This document shows positions 62,015 through 64,000 of a stretch of DNA of 64,000 bases, one piece after another. The stretch is from contig NZ_AP023420.1 in NCBI RefSeq assembly GCF_018408705.1, forward strand, positions 1,116,001 to 1,180,000, written 5' to 3'. The notes below the pieces were generated by a model that was given only the letters and a program-made list of their open reading frames with translations, did not search any database and was not told the DNA's origin. Positions within the stretch are counted from its first letter, which is position 1; the number at the start of each line of letters is the position of its first letter. Position numbers and translations under genes: made by a program. The DNA is from Pusillibacter faecalis. Lineage in GTDB: Bacteria; Bacillota; Clostridia; Oscillospirales; Oscillospiraceae.

Positions 62015-62137
62015 ATGCCGTTTACCTGTATTTTTTCATCTGCGCCGCTAGCGATATTCGTCCCGAGTTCTTTGAGGCAGGGTACCTGTCTCCGCACCGC
62101 TGGCTCTCATGACGGTCTCCTGTACCCTGCATGCTGA
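62015..62137 (+). CDS. Possible 40-aa leader peptide
   Basis: A 40-codon frame starting 25 nt after the -10 box with AGGGAG 8 nt before its ATG. The product is slightly hydrophobic at the start, has several Cys and Ser, and matches nothing I know. A 9-bp inverted repeat GCAGGGTAC/GTACCCTGC (62077-62085, 62122-62130) lies in its second half. It could be a translated leader that sets folding of the mRNA before DUF2975, or a chance frame. Confidence 0.35.
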   Translation: MPFTCIFSSAPLAIFVPSSLRQGTCLRTAGSHDGLLYPAC

Positions 62138-62168
62138 ATTCATGATACAGATCTAGGGGGAGATGCCT

Positions 62169-62765
62169 ATGAAGGCAATGTCCATTCAAAAAATTGCCCG
62201 GGTTCTGCACGCACTGGTGCTGATTGCACTGATCTGCAACCTTGTGATCTTATATCTGGTCCCGGTGGCTGTGGTATCTATGGAGGCATCTGGGAGCCAC
62301 GGCCTTCTGGCCGGGGTGGCGGAATATCTGGGCGATATTTTTCACCCAGGCGAGGACGATATTATAGCGGCCGGTGCCGCCGCCAGTTTTCTAGCCTGGT
62401 TCTGGTTCTGGCAGGATACTGCCAGCCTGTCGCTGACGCTGTTTCTGGTGGTCTCCGGCATCTGCACCGCTGTGATCCTCTGGCAGGGGCGGCGGGTCTT
62501 ACAGACAATTCTCCGGGGCGAACCCTTTTCTATGGAAAATGCCCACAGTCTGCGGCGAGCCGCCATCTGTTCCTTCACCATTGCCCTGGCAGCACTGGCG
62601 CGGGTCGCGTTCAATCTGTGGTTCTTCCGCTCCCTGGCCCCACTTTTCACTTACAACGCCCTCTTCGTCCCGATCTTTGCCATGGCAGGGCTCCTCTGCC
62701 TGGTGATGTCCGCCCTCTTCCGCCAGGCTGCGGAGATGAAGGCGGAAAACGACCTGACCATTTGA
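62169..62765 (+). CDS. DUF2975 family membrane protein
   Basis: 198 residues with four membrane helices (about 12-35, 70-100, 120-150, 155-185). The segment ILRGEPFSMENAHSLRRAAI is the DUF2975 core. This family is typically encoded next to a small YozG-like XRE regulator, as here. Function unknown; a role in membrane stress or as partner of the regulator is inferred from the pairing. ATG 62169 was preferred over 62163 because GGGGGAG then has proper spacing. Confidence 0.85.
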   Translation: MKAMSIQKIARVLHALVLIALICNLVILYLVPVAVVSMEASGSHGLLAGVAEYLGDIFHPGEDDIIAAGAAASFLAWFWFWQDTASLSLTLFLVVSGICTAVILWQGRRVLQTILRGEPFSMENAHSLRRAAICSFTIALAALARVAFNLWFFRSLAPLFTYNALFVPIFAMAGLLCLVMSALFRQAAEMKAENDLTI

Positions 62766-62774
62766 GGTGGCGCC

Positions 62775-62990
62775 ATGATTGTCGTCAACTTGGATGTCAT
62801 GATGGCGCGCCGCAAAATGACCCTCTCTCAGCTCTCAGAGAAGGTGGATATTACTCTGGCCAATCTCTCCATCCTGAAAAATAACAAGGCCAAGGCTGTC
62901 CGTTTCTCCACCCTGGAAGCCATCTGCGCGGCCCTGGACTGTCAGCCGGGGGATATTCTGGAATTTGTTCCGGAGGCCGAGGAGCCATGA
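62775..62990 (+). CDS. YozG-like XRE family regulator
   Basis: 71 residues, a minimal helix-turn-helix of the HTH_26 type: NLDVMMARRKMTLSQLSEKV, then LANLSILKNNKAKAVRFSTL and ICAALDCQPGDILEFVPEAE. It partners with DUF2975 proteins in many Firmicutes. It overlaps the following 36-aa gene by 4 nt and follows DUF2975 by 9 nt with GAGGTGG. Confidence 0.88.
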   Translation: MIVVNLDVMMARRKMTLSQLSEKVDITLANLSILKNNKAKAVRFSTLEAICAALDCQPGDILEFVPEAEEP

Positions 62991-63097
62991 GATTTCTGAA
63001 GGGTCTGCTGGCCGCTTTGTGGCTGCTCTTCCTCCTCTTTCTGCTGACCCTGATTCTGCTGGTGCTTTTTGCCCCCGGCAGCTGGGCCGCCCGATAG
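62987..63097 (+). CDS. 36-aa single-pass membrane peptide
   Basis: A small frame overlapping the XRE stop (ATGA) with GAGGAGCC as binding site. It starts with basic MRFLKG, continues as a continuous Leu-rich hydrophobic helix (about residues 6-28), and ends APGSWAAR. It is too short for most gene finders. Translational coupling and the clear membrane helix support it. It could modulate the neighbouring membrane proteins or the regulator; nothing shows which. Confidence 0.6.
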   Translation: MRFLKGLLAALWLLFLLFLLTLILLVLFAPGSWAAR

Positions 63098-63157
63098 TCC
63101 CATACACAGAAACATGGCTGTCCCTCTAACGCGGACAGTACAGATAGGAGAATTACC

Positions 63158-64000
63158 ATGGAACCTATGAAAAACGCCCTCCCGCCGGAGGGCCAGGCGA
63201 AGCCTGCCCAAAATTTGCACAAGCCCTATGAAGCCGCCCCGCGCGATCGCTTCTTTCTATTATTCACCGCTGCGTTCTGTGTTCTTCTGGCGGACACTTT
63301 CCTCTGGTACGGCCCCACCGCCGGCATGACGGCTGCTGTCTTTGTCTGGTATCTTCTGGTGTTTTCCTTCCTGGGGGCCGCACCGCTGACCGTCCGCTCA
63401 AACCGCGTACTGCTGCTGTTCAATCTCTTTTTGGCTCTCACTCTGGCACTCAGCTCCAGCTGGATGTTCCGGCTGTGGAACGGTCTTGCGCTGCTGGTGC
63501 TGCTGCCAGTCCATGCCCTGGCCCTCTCCGGTGCGCCGCAGCTCCCCTGGTGGCGGCCGGCGATGCTGTGGGAACGTTTTTGTCTGCTGCTATGGGGGCT
63601 GTTCGGGAATCTGGGAGCATCCTTCGCTGCTATCTCCGCCGGAAGGTCCCAGCGGAGCGGGCGCCATACCGCCTCCTTGGTCCTGGGGCTGGCTGGCTCG
63701 GTGATTTTGGTGGCCATCCTGCTGCCGGTTCTCAGCTCCGCGGATGCGCTGTTTGCCGCAGCCACCGCCCATCTGCGGTCTCTGTTTCAGATCCGCCTCT
63801 CCACCGCCTTGTGGAAGCTGATGGTTGGCCTGGTATTGACTCCCTTTCTCTTTGGCTTCTTATACAGCCTCCGCCACCCTGTGCCGCCGAAAAGAAAGGA
63901 CCGCGCCCCCTCTGCGGAGCCGCTGTCCTTCACCCTGGTCCTCTCGGCGCTGGTTCTGCTGTACGCGCTGTTCCTGGCGGTGCAGTCCGCCGGTCTCTTT
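63158..64000 (+). CDS. DUF4173/DUF4153-like polytopic membrane protein (partial)
   Basis: Cut by the right edge; 281 codons visible from ATG 63158, which has AGGAG 7 nt upstream. The soluble N-terminus (about 1-30, Pro-rich) is followed by at least seven hydrophobic helices. VRSNRVLLLFNLFLALTLAL and the late LLYALFLAVQSAGLF resemble DUF4173 proteins, large membrane proteins of unknown function often encoded beside DUF2975/XRE pairs. 60 nt separate it from the 36-aa gene. Confidence 0.68.
   Translation, partial: MEPMKNALPPEGQAKPAQNLHKPYEAAPRDRFFLLFTAAFCVLLADTFLWYGPTAGMTAAVFVWYLLVFSFLGAAPLTVRSNRVLLLFNLFLALTLALSSSWMFRLWNGLALLVLLPVHALALSGAPQLPWWRPAMLWERFCLLLWGLFGNLGASFAAISAGRSQRSGRHTASLVLGLAGSVILVAILLPVLSSADALFAAATAHLRSLFQIRLSTALWKLMVGLVLTPFLFGFLYSLRHPVPPKRKDRAPSAEPLSFTLVLSALVLLYALFLAVQSAGLF

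Noticed and set aside
1..64000. tRNA, rRNA, CRISPR array, IS element or prophage
   Set aside because: Looked for cloverleaf-type ends, repeated spacers, transposase or integrase motifs and phage genes; none seen.

Overview
The window is 64 kb of chromosomal, GC-rich, tightly packed bacterial DNA. Promoters are close to the -35 TTGACA / 17 nt / -10 TATAAT consensus, ribosome binding sites are AGGAGG-like, and terminators are strong hairpins with U-tracts. The gene content (hrcA-grpE-dnaK-dnaJ behind a CIRCE element, a six-gene Rnf complex, ECF vitamin transporter S components, a CBS-type pyrophosphatase, DegV, short-form HisG with HisZ, HisJ-type phosphatases) points to an anaerobic Firmicute of class Clostridia, probably an Oscillospiraceae-like gut commensal (inference). 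I saw no tRNA, rRNA, CRISPR array, insertion sequence or prophage.

Regions. 1-2.5 kb: an ECF sigma factor with its DUF4179 membrane partner, a cupin, and an XRE repressor divergent from a 56-aa protein across a 19-bp inverted repeat. 2.6-11.8 kb: a complete histidine operon, hisZ-hisG (one fused gene), hisD, hisC, hisB, hisH, a Nim-like flavoprotein, hisA, hisF, hisIE and hisJ, followed by a HAD phosphatase with its own promoter. 12.9-19.3 kb: a TetR regulator with a tandem palindrome operator, a TolC-like protein, an adaptor lipoprotein and an RND pump. 19.4-25.6 kb: a molybdenum cofactor and molybdate uptake operon (moaA, moaC, MOSC, MoeA-like, modABC, mog). 25.6-30.3 kb, minus strand: CBS pyrophosphatase, then pyrG with a long structured leader followed by an M24 peptidase. 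30.4-34.4 kb: an ABC importer (binding protein, permease, ATPase) and a FAH-family enzyme. 34.5-37.6 kb: DegV, then a MarR-MATE pair. 37.7-40.2 kb, minus: a polar amino acid ABC importer. 40.4-47.8 kb, minus: the CIRCE-controlled hrcA operon, followed by a PHP phosphatase, rpiB and a DUF4015-like protein. 48-48.7 kb, minus: folT behind a candidate tetrahydrofolate riboswitch. 48.7-54.1 kb, minus: rnfCDGEAB. 54.2-60.2 kb: DUF975 protein, an ECF S component divergent from a MocR regulator, ftsH and a GNAT acetyltransferase. 60.3-64 kb: a membrane-tethered XRE protein, a candidate small RNA, a short leader ORF, then DUF2975, YozG-like XRE, a 36-aa membrane peptide and a DUF4173-like membrane protein cut by the right edge.

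The most unusual items are: the HisZ-HisG fusion; a MocR regulator whose PLP-binding lysine is replaced by glutamine, divergent from a vitamin-type ECF S component; an RND pump with a TolC-like partner in what otherwise looks like a monoderm; a folT leader that fits the THF riboswitch; and a promoter-to-terminator unit of about 100 nt (61731-61869) with no ORF and a CU-rich anti-Shine-Dalgarno stretch, which looks like a trans-acting small RNA. All functions are read from sequence by eye; nothing was searched or computed.
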